Shown piece after piece: positions 28,372 to 36,781 of a stretch of 64,000 nt of DNA. Both the position numbers and the translations under genes were made by a program. Source of the DNA: Fimbriimonadaceae bacterium (GTDB lineage: Bacteria; Armatimonadota; Fimbriimonadia; Fimbriimonadales; Fimbriimonadaceae). The stretch is from contig JALHNM010000004.1 of NCBI GenBank assembly GCA_022843485.1, positions 124,001 to 188,000 of the forward strand, given 5' to 3'. Position 1 is the first letter of the stretch; each line of letters begins with the position of its first letter. Below the pieces are notes generated by a model. The model worked only from the letters and a program-made list of their open reading frames with translations, made no database searches and was not told the DNA's origin.

Positions 28372-29301
28372 ATGAGACTGATCCCGCTGTTGCTGGCCGC
28401 GATCCCGCTCACCGCCCTGGCCCAGACCGCCCATGACGCCACCGTCGTCGTTGTGAACGGCGAGCCCATCGGGGGTGCCACCTACATCAAGCGTATGGAG
28501 GTGCTGCCCGGCGTCGGCCAGCTCGTGAACGACCGGTTCGTCCCTGGGTCGCCCGGGTTCCTCACCCTCAGCAAACTCATCAACGAACGGCTCATCCTGC
28601 AACTCGCCCGGCAAAAGGGCGTCTCCCCGACGCCCGCCGAGGTCGATCGCGAAGTCGCACGCCGGGTCGAGGAGAACCCCGAACTGCTCAAGGCCATCCA
28701 GGCCGTCGGGTTCACGAGCGACGACTTCAAGTACGACACGACCGTCCAACTGGCCGAGTTCAAGCTGCTCACGATGGGCGTGAACATCACCGACCTGGAG
28801 GTCGAGAAGTTCTACAAGGACAACCCCAGCTCGTTCACGATCCCCCGTCGCTACCGGTTGCGGGCGATCATCGTCGCGGAAGCGGCCGCCCGCGACCTGG
28901 TCGATACCGACCTCAAGGCCGGGAAGCCGTTCGACCAAGTCGCCCGCGAGCGCAGCGTGGATGTGACCAAGGTCGAGGGCGGGCTCGTCGGCAACGTCCC
29001 CGAGGCCGCCTTGGGCCCCGTCTACGGCCCCGCCGTCCGCGAGAAGCCGAAAGGCCACGTGACGCCCTGGATCGAACAAGAGGGAGGGTTTCTGAAGCTG
29101 CTCGTCGAGGACGTCCTCGCCCAGCAGACGATCCCTCTCGACGCCAAGCTCCGTATGAGCGTGCGGCGGAACCTCATGCTCGACCGCGGCCGTGTCCGCA
29201 ACGACCTCTCCGCGATGATGACCGAGTTCCGCAAAGCGGCCAAGATCGAGTACCAGGGCACCCCCTTCGACACCCAACTCAAGCAGGCCTTCGGCGGCTA
29301 A
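28372..29301 (+). CDS. Periplasmic PpiC-type peptidyl-prolyl isomerase (SurA/PrsA-like)
   Basis: 309 residues. Signal peptide LIPLLLAAIPLTALAQT, a SurA-N-like chaperone region (NGEPIGGATYIKRM, LSKLINERLILQLARQKGVSPTPAEVDREV), then a parvulin-like segment (RYRLRAIIVAEAAARDLVDTDLKAGKPFDQVARERSVDVTKVEGGLVG) and a C-terminal helix. The protein should help folding of exported proteins. The parvulin domain is compact and some active-site positions are hard to verify by eye, so it could be mainly a chaperone. The ATG is 20 bp beyond the right end of the phage-module repeat; neither a clear Shine-Dalgarno nor a TANNNT box is seen. Confidence 0.8.
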   Translation: MRLIPLLLAAIPLTALAQTAHDATVVVVNGEPIGGATYIKRMEVLPGVGQLVNDRFVPGSPGFLTLSKLINERLILQLARQKGVSPTPAEVDREVARRVEENPELLKAIQAVGFTSDDFKYDTTVQLAEFKLLTMGVNITDLEVEKFYKDNPSSFTIPRRYRLRAIIVAEAAARDLVDTDLKAGKPFDQVARERSVDVTKVEGGLVGNVPEAALGPVYGPAVREKPKGHVTPWIEQEGGFLKLLVEDVLAQQTIPLDAKLRMSVRRNLMLDRGRVRNDLSAMMTEFRKAAKIEYQGTPFDTQLKQAFGG

Positions 29302-29307
29302 GCCCCA

Positions 29308-29330
29308 GGAGCGCGGAGCTCCCGCTCCGC
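29308..29330 (+). repeat. Intergenic hairpin repeat, family B copy 1
   Basis: The 23 bp from GGAGCGCGGAGC to CGCTCCGC are the exact reverse complement of 34973-34995. Further hairpin sequence with CCGGTCCGCG follows to about 29375, as in the other copy. Confidence 0.75.
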
Positions 29331-29411
29331 CTCCCGGTCCCCGGTCCGCGGAGATCCGGCTCCGGAGCCCCGCCTCAGACCCCCAGCCGGCTCATCGGGC
29401 AAACTCCCGCC

Positions 29412-30431
29412 ATGACCCCCGTCGAGCGGCTGGGCCTCCAGGGCCCCTTCCAAGTCCACGACCCCCCGGTGCTCCTCGTGGTCGACGAACGGGCACACCA
29501 GGTCGTCCCCCTATCCCCAGAACACGCGACCGACACCCTCGCCCACTTCCTCCGTCGCTACCCAGCCGACACGCCCTGCCGCCTCCTCACCGCCGACGCC
29601 GTCCGCGAGACCCCCCTCGCCGCCGCCCGACCGCCTGGCACCCTCGTCGTCCCCGCCCAAAGCACCGAAAACCCGGGCGGCCTTGGTGGGCTCACCTGGG
29701 TGGTCGACCGCCTCCTCGGCCCCGGCGGCTGCCCCTGGGACCGAGCCCAGACCCACGAGAGCCTCAAGCGCCACCTCATCGAAGAGGCCTACGAACTCCT
29801 CGACGCCATCGACTCGGGCGACCCCGATCAGCTCCGCGAGGAGCTCGGCGACGTCCTCCTCCAGCCCGTCATGCACGCCCAGATGGAGCGGCGAGACGGC
29901 CGGTGGGGGATCGACGAGGTCGCTGCGAGCGTGACCGAGAAGCTCGTCCGACGCCACCCCCACGTCTTCGGCGACGTCCACGCCCCCGATGCTGATACCG
30001 TCCTCCGCAACTGGGACGCCATCAAGAAGGCCGAGAAGGGCGACCAAGGCCAAGCCTCCATCCTGGACGGAGTGCCCCGCGCCCTCCCTGCCTTGCTCCG
30101 CGCGTTCGAGGTGAGCAAGCGCGCCGCCCGGGTCGGGTTCGAGTGGCCGGACCTCGAAGGGGTCTGGTCCAAGCTCGCCGAAGAGGAGCGAGAGCTCCGC
30201 GAGGCCATCGCCAGCGGGGAAGGGGTGGCGGACGAGCTCGGCGACCTCCTCTTCACCGTCGTGAACCTCGCCCGATGGACCGGAGTCGAGCCCGAGGACG
30301 CCCTCCGAACGATGCTGGACCGCTTCACGGCGCGGTTCCAAGCCATGGAGCGGGGCGCGAACCGACCACTAGGCGAGCTCTCCGCCGCCGAGTGGGACGC
30401 CCTCTGGGTCGCAGCGAAGGCCCGCCCTTAG
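29412..30431 (+). CDS. mazG: MazG-type nucleoside triphosphate pyrophosphohydrolase with N-terminal linker domain
   Basis: 339 residues. Two MazG halves are visible: the first begins GGLTWVVDRLLGPGGCPWDRAQTHESLKRHLIEEAYELLDAID with the acidic metal-binding helices (EEAYE, REELGDVLLQ), and the second has WPDLEGVWSKLAEEERELREAI and ELGDLLFTVVNLARW. It hydrolyses (d)NTPs to monophosphates and pyrophosphate, cleansing aberrant or alarm nucleotides. The first 85 residues (VLLVVDERAHQVV through GTLVVPAQ) resemble the spacer that joins a tetrapyrrole methylase to MazG in YabN-like fusions, as if the methylase had been lost. CAAACT lies 6 nt before the ATG. It converges on murQ with a 4-nt overlap. 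Confidence 0.85.
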   Translation: MTPVERLGLQGPFQVHDPPVLLVVDERAHQVVPLSPEHATDTLAHFLRRYPADTPCRLLTADAVRETPLAAARPPGTLVVPAQSTENPGGLGGLTWVVDRLLGPGGCPWDRAQTHESLKRHLIEEAYELLDAIDSGDPDQLREELGDVLLQPVMHAQMERRDGRWGIDEVAASVTEKLVRRHPHVFGDVHAPDADTVLRNWDAIKKAEKGDQGQASILDGVPRALPALLRAFEVSKRAARVGFEWPDLEGVWSKLAEEERELREAIASGEGVADELGDLLFTVVNLARWTGVEPEDALRTMLDRFTARFQAMERGANRPLGELSAAEWDALWVAAKARP

Positions 30432-31273
30432 GATCCCGCTGACCGAGACTGGGCCGTAAGCGCCTCGCTCGCCCGGACGATCGAAAGCACATGGCGCACG
30501 TTCCACCCGTGCGCGATCAGGAGCCGCTCGGCCTCGTCCTCGTGGAGCGTCGTCAGGTCGCGCACGATCCGCACGCACCGCTCCCGGAGCTTCCCGTTGT
30601 TCGCCCTCACATCGACCATCAGGTTTTCCACGACCTTGCCGCTCAAAACCATCGCCGCCGTGCTGATCTGGTTGAGCACGAGCTTCTGCGCCGTCCCCGC
30701 CTTCAGTCGGGTCGATCCGGTGAGCACCTCGGGCCCCGTGTCGAGCACGATCGCCAGATCGACCCCTTCGAGCAACGGCACTCGCATGTTGTTCGCGATC
30801 CCGCACGTCCAGACGCCCTTCTGGACCGCGTGCCGGGCTGCGGCGACGACGAACGGCGTCCGACCCGAAGCGGCAAGTGCGATCACCACGTCGTTCCTCT
30901 GGAGCGGCAAGGCGTTGAGCGCCTCGATCGCCTCGTGCTCGTCGTCCTCGACGTCCTCGACTGCCCGGCCCTTGGCGACCTCGCCTCCGGCCACCACCGC
31001 CACGAACCGCCCCGGGTCGAGGCCGAACGTCGGCACCATCTCCGCCGCGTCCATCGTCGCGATCCGACCGCTCGTCCCGGCGCCGACGTAGACCACTCGC
31101 CCGCCCGACTGGTAGGCCCCGGCTGCCTTGACCGCGGCGAGCCCGACGAGCTCCGACACCGCGGCCACCGCCCGGTTCACCGCCAAATCTTCTTCGTTCA
31201 TGAGTCGGACGATCTCGACGGCGCTCATCTTGTCGAGTCCGATCGATCGCGGGTGCCGGCTTTCAGTGCCCAT
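30428..31273 (-). CDS. murQ: N-acetylmuramic acid 6-phosphate etherase
   Basis: 281 residues. SIS-domain protein with the family start SRHPRSIGLDKMSAVEIVRLMNEED, the sugar-phosphate loop YVGAGTSGRIATMDAAEMVPTFG, and VIALAASGRTPFVVAAARHA, ending in the C-terminal helix bundle (EDEAERLLIAHGWNVRHVL). It cleaves the lactyl ether of MurNAc-6-phosphate to GlcNAc-6-phosphate in cell-wall recycling. It overlaps the kinase gene upstream by 11 nt, so both are made from one mRNA. The pair suggests that the upstream kinase supplies MurNAc-6-P or handles the GlcNAc product. Confidence 0.93.
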   Translation of the reverse strand: MGTESRHPRSIGLDKMSAVEIVRLMNEEDLAVNRAVAAVSELVGLAAVKAAGAYQSGGRVVYVGAGTSGRIATMDAAEMVPTFGLDPGRFVAVVAGGEVAKGRAVEDVEDDEHEAIEALNALPLQRNDVVIALAASGRTPFVVAAARHAVQKGVWTCGIANNMRVPLLEGVDLAIVLDTGPEVLTGSTRLKAGTAQKLVLNQISTAAMVLSGKVVENLMVDVRANNGKLRERCVRIVRDLTTLHEDEAERLLIAHGWNVRHVLSIVRASEALTAQSRSAGS

Positions 31274-32168
31274 AGAACGTTCGTGCGGCGAGTCGTGCAG
31301 CCCCGAGGACCGCCGGACCCGCCGACCTTACCACTTCATATTGACGTCCTTCGCCCCCCTCTCTAGTTCCCTCCCGCTCAGAAGTTGCCCCGGGCGACGC
31401 AAAAGACCTGGCGAAGATCGGGTGGGCGTCCCAGAGCCCGCCAGCCAGTACCACTCGAGACCGGGCTTGTCCAGCCGTCGCCTCGGCGAGGAGGGCCCGG
31501 AGCCCTTCGAGGCGGCTTAGGCCAGCGAGGGCGTACCCGTGGCCGGCCTCTGCGTCCGCCCCGACGACCGGGGCCAACGCCGCCAACGCCGCAAACCCGG
31601 CTGGGTGCCGCGAGAACCCCGCCACGACGCCGTCCGGCTCCCGGCTCCCGAAAGCCTCCTCGAGGGCCGCCCACCACGCGTCCGTCCCCCGCTCTGTTCG
31701 GGCGAGACAGGTCGCCGTCACCGCCGCCCGGACTACGTCGAACGCCGAGCCGACGTCCCCGAGGACCGGCCCACCCCCACCCCACTTCTCGGCCCGGCCC
31801 TCGCGCCAGGACGCCACCATGGACCCTGTCCCGCTCACGACCAAAGCGTCCACGTCCGGGTCTACCGCGAGGGCCGCCACCCAGTCTGGGTGGACGGCGA
31901 CCACCACCCCGGGGAACGCCGATTGGAGCCGCGCCAATGCCCAGGCCCGTCCGGGCTCATCGATCAGTCCGGCGAAGCAGCCCGCAACGCTATCGACCGC
32001 CGGGGCCCCTCTCAGCGCCGCCGAGAGGCTCGCCTCCCGGATCGACTCGGGAGTCGAGAGCAGGTTACAAGGCCCCCCTCGGCCCTCGAAGGCGACCGAC
32101 CCGGCACCGTCCGTTACCATCGCCCGGGTCGACGAGCCCCCCGCGTCCAGCCCCAGGAACAGCGGCAC
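31263..32168 (-). CDS. N-acetylglucosamine/N-acetylmuramic acid kinase (BadF/BadG/BcrA ATPase family)
   Basis: 301 residues. ASKHA-fold kinase: phosphate-1 loop PLFLGLDAGGSSTRAMVTDGAG, phosphate-2 region DALVVSGTGSMVASWREGRAEKWGGGGPVLGDVGSAF, and RVVLAGGLWDAHPIF near the adenosine site. The family includes eukaryote-like NagK and bacterial MurK. Linkage to murQ favours a kinase for GlcNAc or MurNAc from peptidoglycan turnover. The GTG start follows TATCGT by 6 nt. It is the first gene of the recycling operon and diverges from the GT9 gene, with 37 nt between starts. Confidence 0.85.
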   Translation of the reverse strand: MPLFLGLDAGGSSTRAMVTDGAGSVAFEGRGGPCNLLSTPESIREASLSAALRGAPAVDSVAGCFAGLIDEPGRAWALARLQSAFPGVVVAVHPDWVAALAVDPDVDALVVSGTGSMVASWREGRAEKWGGGGPVLGDVGSAFDVVRAAVTATCLARTERGTDAWWAALEEAFGSREPDGVVAGFSRHPAGFAALAALAPVVGADAEAGHGYALAGLSRLEGLRALLAEATAGQARSRVVLAGGLWDAHPIFARSFASPGATSEREGTREGGEGRQYEVVRSAGPAVLGAARLAARTFYGH

Positions 32169-32174
32169 GCCCGC

Positions 32175-32197
32175 ACGATACCAGCACCCAGTACACT
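32175..32197. promoter_or_regulatory. Back-to-back leaderless promoters for the kinase-murQ operon and the GT9 gene
   Basis: Minus-strand TATCGT (32175-32180) is 6 nt before the kinase GTG at 32168; plus-strand TACACT (32192-32197) is 8 nt before the GT9 GTG at 32206. Both -10 boxes fit into 37 bp of intergenic DNA. Confidence 0.55.
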
Positions 32198-32205
32198 CCC
32201 TCGCC

Positions 32206-33216
32206 GTGAAGCGCTATACGGGGGGAGGGCTGCCGCCGAGGCCACGGGTCGGAGTGGTCGGGAACGACGCCCTTGGGAACTTCGTCGTGCTTACGCCCCT
32301 CGTCCAGGCCCTGCGCACCGAGCTCGGCGCCGAGGTCCACGGCTTCGGCGGCACCCGCGTGCAGGATCTGGCCGCCGCCTCCGACCTGTTCGCCTCCTGG
32401 ACGCCCCTGCTCGGCCTTCCCCCACGGGAGGCGGCCGCCCTCGCCCTCCAGACCCCGCTCGACCTGGTCGTCAACGTCGAGGCGAGCCCTTGGCCCAAAG
32501 CCTTCACCGCTCTGCTGGCCGGGCCGGAGACGCAGGTGTGCGGGCCGTGCCTCTCGGTCGACGGCCGCGAGGACCTCCCGATGGCCGACGACGACCGCGG
32601 CCGGCTCTGGCTAGACCCCGAGTGGGTCGCAGAGGACCTGACCCGCCAGTACCCGTTCTTGCGTTCCGGCTTCATCGGGGACCTGTTCCTGCGATTGGCC
32701 TACCTCGAGGGGCCGCTCCCGCCCTACCGGTTGCCGTCCGCCCCGCCCCCCCTTGCCGTGCCGGATGTCCTCGTCGCCACCGCCGCGAGCCTGCCCGAAA
32801 AGCTGTGGCCGGTCGAAGCCTGGCTCTCGCTGGCCTCGACGCTGCGTGCGGACGGGCTCACGGTCGGGCTCCTAGGGGCCGCCCCCGCCGCTCAGGCCCG
32901 GTTCTGGCAAGGCGCCGAGGACGAGGAGCGGCTCTCCGAGGGCGGCGTCCTCGACCTTCGCGGGAGGCTGACCCTGCCCGAGGTCGTCGGGGCCATCGCC
33001 AGGGCCCGCCTCGTCGTGAGCCTGGACAACGGCGTGCTCCACCTCGCCGCCGCCACCCCTACCCCGACCGTCGGGCTCTTCCGCCACGGGATCCACCGTC
33101 TGTGGGCCCCTCCAATCGCCTCGCTCACGGTTTTGACCCCGGGGGAGGGGAGACCGGTGGCGTCTATCCCGGTCCACTCGGTGCTCGACTCGGCCCGATC
33201 CTGGCTGAAGTCCTAG
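32206..33216 (+). CDS. Glycosyltransferase family 9 (heptosyltransferase-like)
   Basis: 336 residues, two Rossmann-like halves typical of ADP-heptose:LPS heptosyltransferases. VGVVGNDALGNFVVLTPLVQALRTEL matches the N-terminal strand-loop-helix, DLVVNVEASPW the middle, and ARLVVSLDNGVLHLAAATPTPTVGLF the donor-binding C-terminal loop. It should add a sugar to a lipopolysaccharide-like or other envelope glycan, implying an outer membrane. The GTG start follows TACACT by 8 nt; a longer frame reaching back over the divergent kinase gene is rejected. Confidence 0.85.
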   Translation: MKRYTGGGLPPRPRVGVVGNDALGNFVVLTPLVQALRTELGAEVHGFGGTRVQDLAAASDLFASWTPLLGLPPREAAALALQTPLDLVVNVEASPWPKAFTALLAGPETQVCGPCLSVDGREDLPMADDDRGRLWLDPEWVAEDLTRQYPFLRSGFIGDLFLRLAYLEGPLPPYRLPSAPPPLAVPDVLVATAASLPEKLWPVEAWLSLASTLRADGLTVGLLGAAPAAQARFWQGAEDEERLSEGGVLDLRGRLTLPEVVGAIARARLVVSLDNGVLHLAAATPTPTVGLFRHGIHRLWAPPIASLTVLTPGEGRPVASIPVHSVLDSARSWLKS

Positions 33217-33290
33217 GGTCCGACACCGAATCTTGAACCGAAAACTTGCGAATTTTAAGTCCATCGCGCAACGGACGGTCCGATGTTCAG

Positions 33291-33296
33291 TAGGAT
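33291..33296 (+). promoter_or_regulatory. -10 box TAGGAT for the DUF2089/DUF4097 operon
   Basis: TAGGAT is 6 nt before the ATG at 33303. Further upstream, GCGAATTTTAAGTCC (33249-33263) loosely resembles the motif at 931-953. Confidence 0.45.
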
Positions 33297-33302
33297 AGGG
33301 GT

Positions 33303-33719
33303 ATGAGCCAACGGGCCATACACACGGAGGGTCTGCACGACATCCCAACGAAGTGCCCCGTCACCGGGGGGCCGCTCTTCGTCAGCGAACTGACCTCGCA
33401 CGACAGCGGCATCACGATCCGGGGTCGCTTCAAGCTCCCCGCCGTCTCCCGACTCGACCCTGAGCAGCAGCGCATCCTTGAGGTGTTCCTCCGTGCCCGG
33501 GGGGTCATTAGCACGATGGAAAAGGAACTCGGTCTCAGCTACCCGACCGTCCGCGCCCGTATCGATGGGATGCTCGACGCCATGGGACTCGCCCCCTACA
33601 AGGATTCGCCCAAGAAGCCGAAGAACGACGACGTCAAGCGGCGTATCCTGGAACAGCTCGAGGAGGGCCAGATCTCAGCCGAAGAGGCCAAGCAGCGCCT
33701 CCGGGAGGTGAGCGCGTGA
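33303..33719 (+). CDS. DUF2089 family DNA-binding-like protein
   Basis: 138 residues. The N-terminus IPTKCPVTGGPLFVSELTS looks like half of a degenerate zinc ribbon (only one cysteine remains of the usual pairs). The centre RLDPEQQRILEVFLRARGVISTMEKELGLSYPTVRARIDGMLDAMGL is the family core and reads as a helix-turn-helix of the sigma-70 region 4 style. The C-terminal helix KRRILEQLEEGQISAEEAKQRLREV is a SHOCT-like oligomerisation helix shared in style with the next protein. In other bacteria DUF2089 genes are paired with DUF4097 genes, as here. Probably a local regulator; the start follows TAGGAT. Confidence 0.8.
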   Translation: MSQRAIHTEGLHDIPTKCPVTGGPLFVSELTSHDSGITIRGRFKLPAVSRLDPEQQRILEVFLRARGVISTMEKELGLSYPTVRARIDGMLDAMGLAPYKDSPKKPKNDDVKRRILEQLEEGQISAEEAKQRLREVSA

Positions 33720-34936
33720 AGGACGAGATCACACGGATCATGCGCCTCGTCAAGGAAGGGAAGCTCACCCCGGAAGACGCGGCCGAACTCGTGGAGGCGT
33801 TCGAGGACGCTCCCCGAGAGGAGCACCCGAACGGAGCCCAGACTGAAGCCTCGGGCGAGCCGGGGGCCGAAGGTGCGGAGACCAAAGCCGGTGACACGCC
33901 GACCGAAGACCCCCTCGCCCGCTTCATCGGGTCGATCGAGAAGATCGGGAAGGACGTGGCCAAGAACGTCGACTGGGAGGACATCGCCACCCAAGTCCGC
34001 CAAGGCCTAGGGAAGGGCGTCGAGGCGATCAAGAAGGCCGCCGAAGAGGCGAGGAAAGGCGGGGGCTTCAGCTTTGTGTTCGGACCGTCAAAGTCGAAGC
34101 GGGTCGAGTTGCCGATCAGCGTGCCCCCGGGCAAGACGCTCCGCATCGAGAACCAGAACGGCGACGTCACGGTCTACGGCGGTCACGACATCGGGTCGCT
34201 GATCGCGGACGCGACCTTCCGAGCCGGGGACGAGACCGAGGCCCAGCGGTTGGCCGACCAGTACACACCCGTCCTTGAAGAGGGGGAGGACTTCGTCCTC
34301 CTTCGCCAGCCGGACACCGCCGGCCTTGAGGTCGATCTGACCTTCCACGTCGCGCGGGGCACAATCGTCGAAGTGAAGTCCTCTCGTGGCGACGTGACCG
34401 TCTCGAACACCTTCGCCGCCTGCCGGGTGAACGGCTCGAGCGGCAGCGTGACCCTCGAAGGGGTCGAAGGCGCGATCGAGGTCGGTCTCATGTCCGGTGA
34501 CGTCCGGATCTCCGATACCAAGGCCTCGATCCTCACTGCGGACACGAAGTCGGGCGACGTCCGGCTCGACCGGGTGACCGGGGTCATCAACGTCCGGACG
34601 GCCAGCGGGGACGTGACCGGGGCGGAGTGCGCTCCGAGCACCCTCTCGGTCGAGGCTGCGAGCGGGGACGTCCACGTGGACTTCTCCGAGCCCATCCGAG
34701 GCACGGTGAACGTTCGCACGGTGGCCGGCGACATCGAACTCTCGATCCCGGACGGTGGGGACTGCCGCGTGAGCCTCAGTACCCTTCGCGGGTCGGTCGC
34801 GTCCGAGGTCGCGCTCTTCGACGAGGCGAAGACTGAGCACAAGGTGAGCGGCCGGATCGGCGAGGGCGGGGGCACCCTCGACGCGAGCGCCGTCAGCGGC
34901 GACGTCCGCCTCGCACTGCGGTACACGCTGGGCTAG
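33716..34936 (+). CDS. DUF4097 (YvlB-like) beta-repeat protein with SHOCT-like N-terminus
   Basis: 406 residues. Residues 1-30 (EITRIMRLVKEGKLTPEDAAELVEAF) form a SHOCT/YvlB N-terminal helix pair. A charged linker follows to about 120. Residues 125-400 are DUF4097, a beta-solenoid-like repeat with recurring SGDVRI-type turns (GDVTVYGGHD, SRGDVTVSNT, SGDVRISDT, SGDVRLDRVTG, SGDVHVDF). No signal peptide or membrane segment is visible, so it is probably cytoplasmic or peripheral at the membrane. The GTG start overlaps the DUF2089 stop (GTGA). In Bacillus the related YvlB is under envelope-stress control, which suggests an envelope-related role here. Confidence 0.8.
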   Translation: MKDEITRIMRLVKEGKLTPEDAAELVEAFEDAPREEHPNGAQTEASGEPGAEGAETKAGDTPTEDPLARFIGSIEKIGKDVAKNVDWEDIATQVRQGLGKGVEAIKKAAEEARKGGGFSFVFGPSKSKRVELPISVPPGKTLRIENQNGDVTVYGGHDIGSLIADATFRAGDETEAQRLADQYTPVLEEGEDFVLLRQPDTAGLEVDLTFHVARGTIVEVKSSRGDVTVSNTFAACRVNGSSGSVTLEGVEGAIEVGLMSGDVRISDTKASILTADTKSGDVRLDRVTGVINVRTASGDVTGAECAPSTLSVEAASGDVHVDFSEPIRGTVNVRTVAGDIELSIPDGGDCRVSLSTLRGSVASEVALFDEAKTEHKVSGRIGEGGGTLDASAVSGDVRLALRYTLG

Positions 34937-34972
34937 GGCTCCCTGCGAACCAGGAGGTTCGCGGACCGGGGT

Positions 34973-34995
34973 GCGGAGCGGGAGCTCCGCGCTCC
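34973..34995 (-). repeat. Intergenic hairpin repeat, family B copy 2 (inverted)
   Basis: Exact reverse complement of 29308-29330, flanked by the CGCGGACCGGG block (34960-34970) that matches CCCGGTCCGCG next to copy 1. Lies between the DUF4097 stop and the promoter of the EVE gene. Confidence 0.75.
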
Positions 34996-35010
34996 GGCGC
35001 TGGGATTGGT

Positions 35011-35016
35011 TACACT
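35011..35016 (+). promoter_or_regulatory. -10 box TACACT for the EVE gene
   Basis: TACACT is 6 nt before the GTG at 35023. Confidence 0.5.
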
Positions 35017-35022
35017 GACCCC

Positions 35023-35484
35023 GTGGCCTACTGGCTGATGAAGAGCGAACCGGACACCTACTCCATCGACGACCTCATCGCGAAGGGCGGGCCGGACATC
35101 TGGGAGGGCTGCCGCAACTACACCGTCCGCAACTTCATCCGAGACGCCATGGCCCCGGGGGACGAGGCGTTTTTCTACCACTCGAACGCTGATCCGAGCG
35201 GCATCGTCGGCGTCATGCGGATCGTCGGGCCCGCGTACCCGGACCCCACCCAATTCGACCCCGCCAGCGAGTACCACGACCCCAAGAGCCCGCCTGAAGC
35301 CCCCCGGTGGCTGGCCCGTGACGTCGAGTTCGTCCGCAAGTTCGCCCGGGTCGTGTCCCTGGCGGAGCTCCGAGCCACCCCCGGGCTCGAAGAGATGCTC
35401 GTCCTCCGCCGCGGCCAGCGTCTGAGCGTCATGCCCGTCACCGAGGCCGAGTGGCTCGGCGTGCTCGCGCTGCCCGGGCTCTAG
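35023..35484 (+). CDS. EVE domain protein
   Basis: 153 residues, a complete EVE domain: [21 protein letters not shown] at the start, [29 protein letters not shown] in the middle and [21 protein letters not shown] after it. The domain belongs to the PUA-like group and binds modified bases in nucleic acid; the human homologue THYN1 and bacterial members have been linked to modified DNA. There are no restriction or modification genes next to it. The stop codon lies in CTAG shared with the stop of pgk on the other strand. Confidence 0.92.
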   Translation: MAYWLMKSEPDTYSIDDLIAKGGPDIWEGCRNYTVRNFIRDAMAPGDEAFFYHSNADPSGIVGVMRIVGPAYPDPTQFDPASEYHDPKSPPEAPRWLARDVEFVRKFARVVSLAELRATPGLEEMLVLRRGQRLSVMPVTEAEWLGVLALPGL

Positions 35485-36659
35485 GCGTCCTGGAGGGCGG
35501 CGATCCCGGGCAACTCCTGGCCCTCGAGGAACTCGAGTGAGGCCCCGCCGCCGGTGCTCACGTGGGTGACCCGGTCCGCGACGCCGAATTTCTCGGCCGC
35601 GGCGGCGCTGTCACCCCCGCCGACGATCGTCACCCCCGGGCACTCGGCCAGCGCCTCGGCCAGGGCCCGAGTGCCCGCCGCGAACGCGTCCATCTCGAAC
35701 ACGCCCATCGGCCCGTTCCACACCACCGTCCCCGCGGCTCGCACGACCGCCCCGAACGCCGCTGCGGTCTCAGGGCCGATGTCGAGGCCCATCTGATCGG
35801 CCGGGATCGCGCTCACCGCCACCGTTGTGGCCGGGGCGTCCGCCTTGAACTCCGGCGCGACGACAACGTCCGTCGGGAGCAGGATCTTGGCTCCCTGGTC
35901 ACGCACGAGACCCGCTGCGTAGTCCAGGCTCTCCGCGTCGAGGAGCGACGTGCCGACCTCGTGCCCTTGGGCCTTGAGGAAGGTGAACGCCATCCCCCCC
36001 CCGATCACGAGCCGGTCGACCTTCGGGAGCAGCGCGTCGATGACCGTGATCTTGTCCGCGACCTTCGCGCCACCGAGGATCGCGACGAAGGGCCGCTTCG
36101 GGTCGTCCAGCGCCGCCCCGAGGTACCGGATCTCCTTCTCGATCAGGAAGCCGGCGACGGCCGGGAGCAGCCGGGCCACCCCTTCGGTCGAGGCATGGGC
36201 GCGGTGGGCGGTGCCGAACGCGTCGTTCACGAAGAGGTCGAACCCCGTCGCGAGGGCGCGGGCGAAGCCAGGGTCGTTCTTCTCCTCCTCGGCGTGGAAC
36301 CGCACGTTCTCGAGGAGCACCGCCTGGCCGAACGGGAGGCTGGCGACCGCTGCTTGCACTTCCGGGCCCACGCAATCGGCCAGAAGCGTGACCGGCTGCC
36401 CGAGCAGCTCGCTGAGTCGAGCTGCGACCGGCGCGAGGCTGAACTCGGGCGTGGGCCCGCCCTTCGGTCTGCCGAGGTGAGAGCACAACCCGACCGCCGC
36501 GCCGTTCTCGAGCAGGTGACGCACGGTCGGCAACGCCTCGACGATCCGCCTGTCGTCCGTGATCTGGCCGCCCTCGAGCGGGACGTTGAAGTCGCAACGG
36601 ACAAGAACGCGCTTGCCCCGGACGTCGATGTCGCGGACGGTCTTCTTGGCGAGTGGCAT
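35481..36659 (-). CDS. pgk: Phosphoglycerate kinase
   Basis: 392 residues, normal length. The family signature is near the start ([24 protein letters not shown]), the catalytic-domain basic residues in HLGRPKGG, the hinge region in [13 protein letters not shown], and the C-terminal nucleotide site in [16 protein letters not shown]. It makes ATP and 3-phosphoglycerate from 1,3-bisphosphoglycerate in glycolysis. It is not next to gapA or tpiA, unlike in many bacteria. The ATG follows TAGACT by 9 nt. Confidence 0.97.
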   Translation of the reverse strand: MPLAKKTVRDIDVRGKRVLVRCDFNVPLEGGQITDDRRIVEALPTVRHLLENGAAVGLCSHLGRPKGGPTPEFSLAPVAARLSELLGQPVTLLADCVGPEVQAAVASLPFGQAVLLENVRFHAEEEKNDPGFARALATGFDLFVNDAFGTAHRAHASTEGVARLLPAVAGFLIEKEIRYLGAALDDPKRPFVAILGGAKVADKITVIDALLPKVDRLVIGGGMAFTFLKAQGHEVGTSLLDAESLDYAAGLVRDQGAKILLPTDVVVAPEFKADAPATTVAVSAIPADQMGLDIGPETAAAFGAVVRAAGTVVWNGPMGVFEMDAFAAGTRALAEALAECPGVTIVGGGDSAAAAEKFGVADRVTHVSTGGGASLEFLEGQELPGIAALQDA

Positions 36660-36668
36660 GGCGGCCCG

Positions 36669-36674
36669 AGTCTA
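36669..36674 (-). promoter_or_regulatory. -10 box TAGACT for pgk
   Basis: TAGACT on the minus strand, 9 nt before the ATG at 36659. Confidence 0.55.
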
Positions 36675-36735
36675 CCAAGGGCGCCGGTCCCATGCCCCGT
36701 GGCTTTGCGGGTCGACCCTCCTCTGGGCGAGGTTC

Positions 36736-36741
36736 TACAAT
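36736..36741 (+). promoter_or_regulatory. -10-like TACAAT before the secreted protein gene
   Basis: TACAAT lies 40 nt before the ATG at 36782, leaving a short leader that holds an AGGATGAG ribosome-site candidate at about 36768-36775. No convincing -35 is seen. Confidence 0.4.
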
Positions 36742-36781
36742 AGCGACGGTCACTTGACTCGAGCTCCAGGATGAGAACCTC

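Noticed and set aside
34973-34995. Repeat copy as intrinsic terminator of the DUF4097 gene
   Set aside because: No T-run follows, and the exact inverted copy at 29308 shows it is a dispersed repeat; a termination effect is possible but unsupported.
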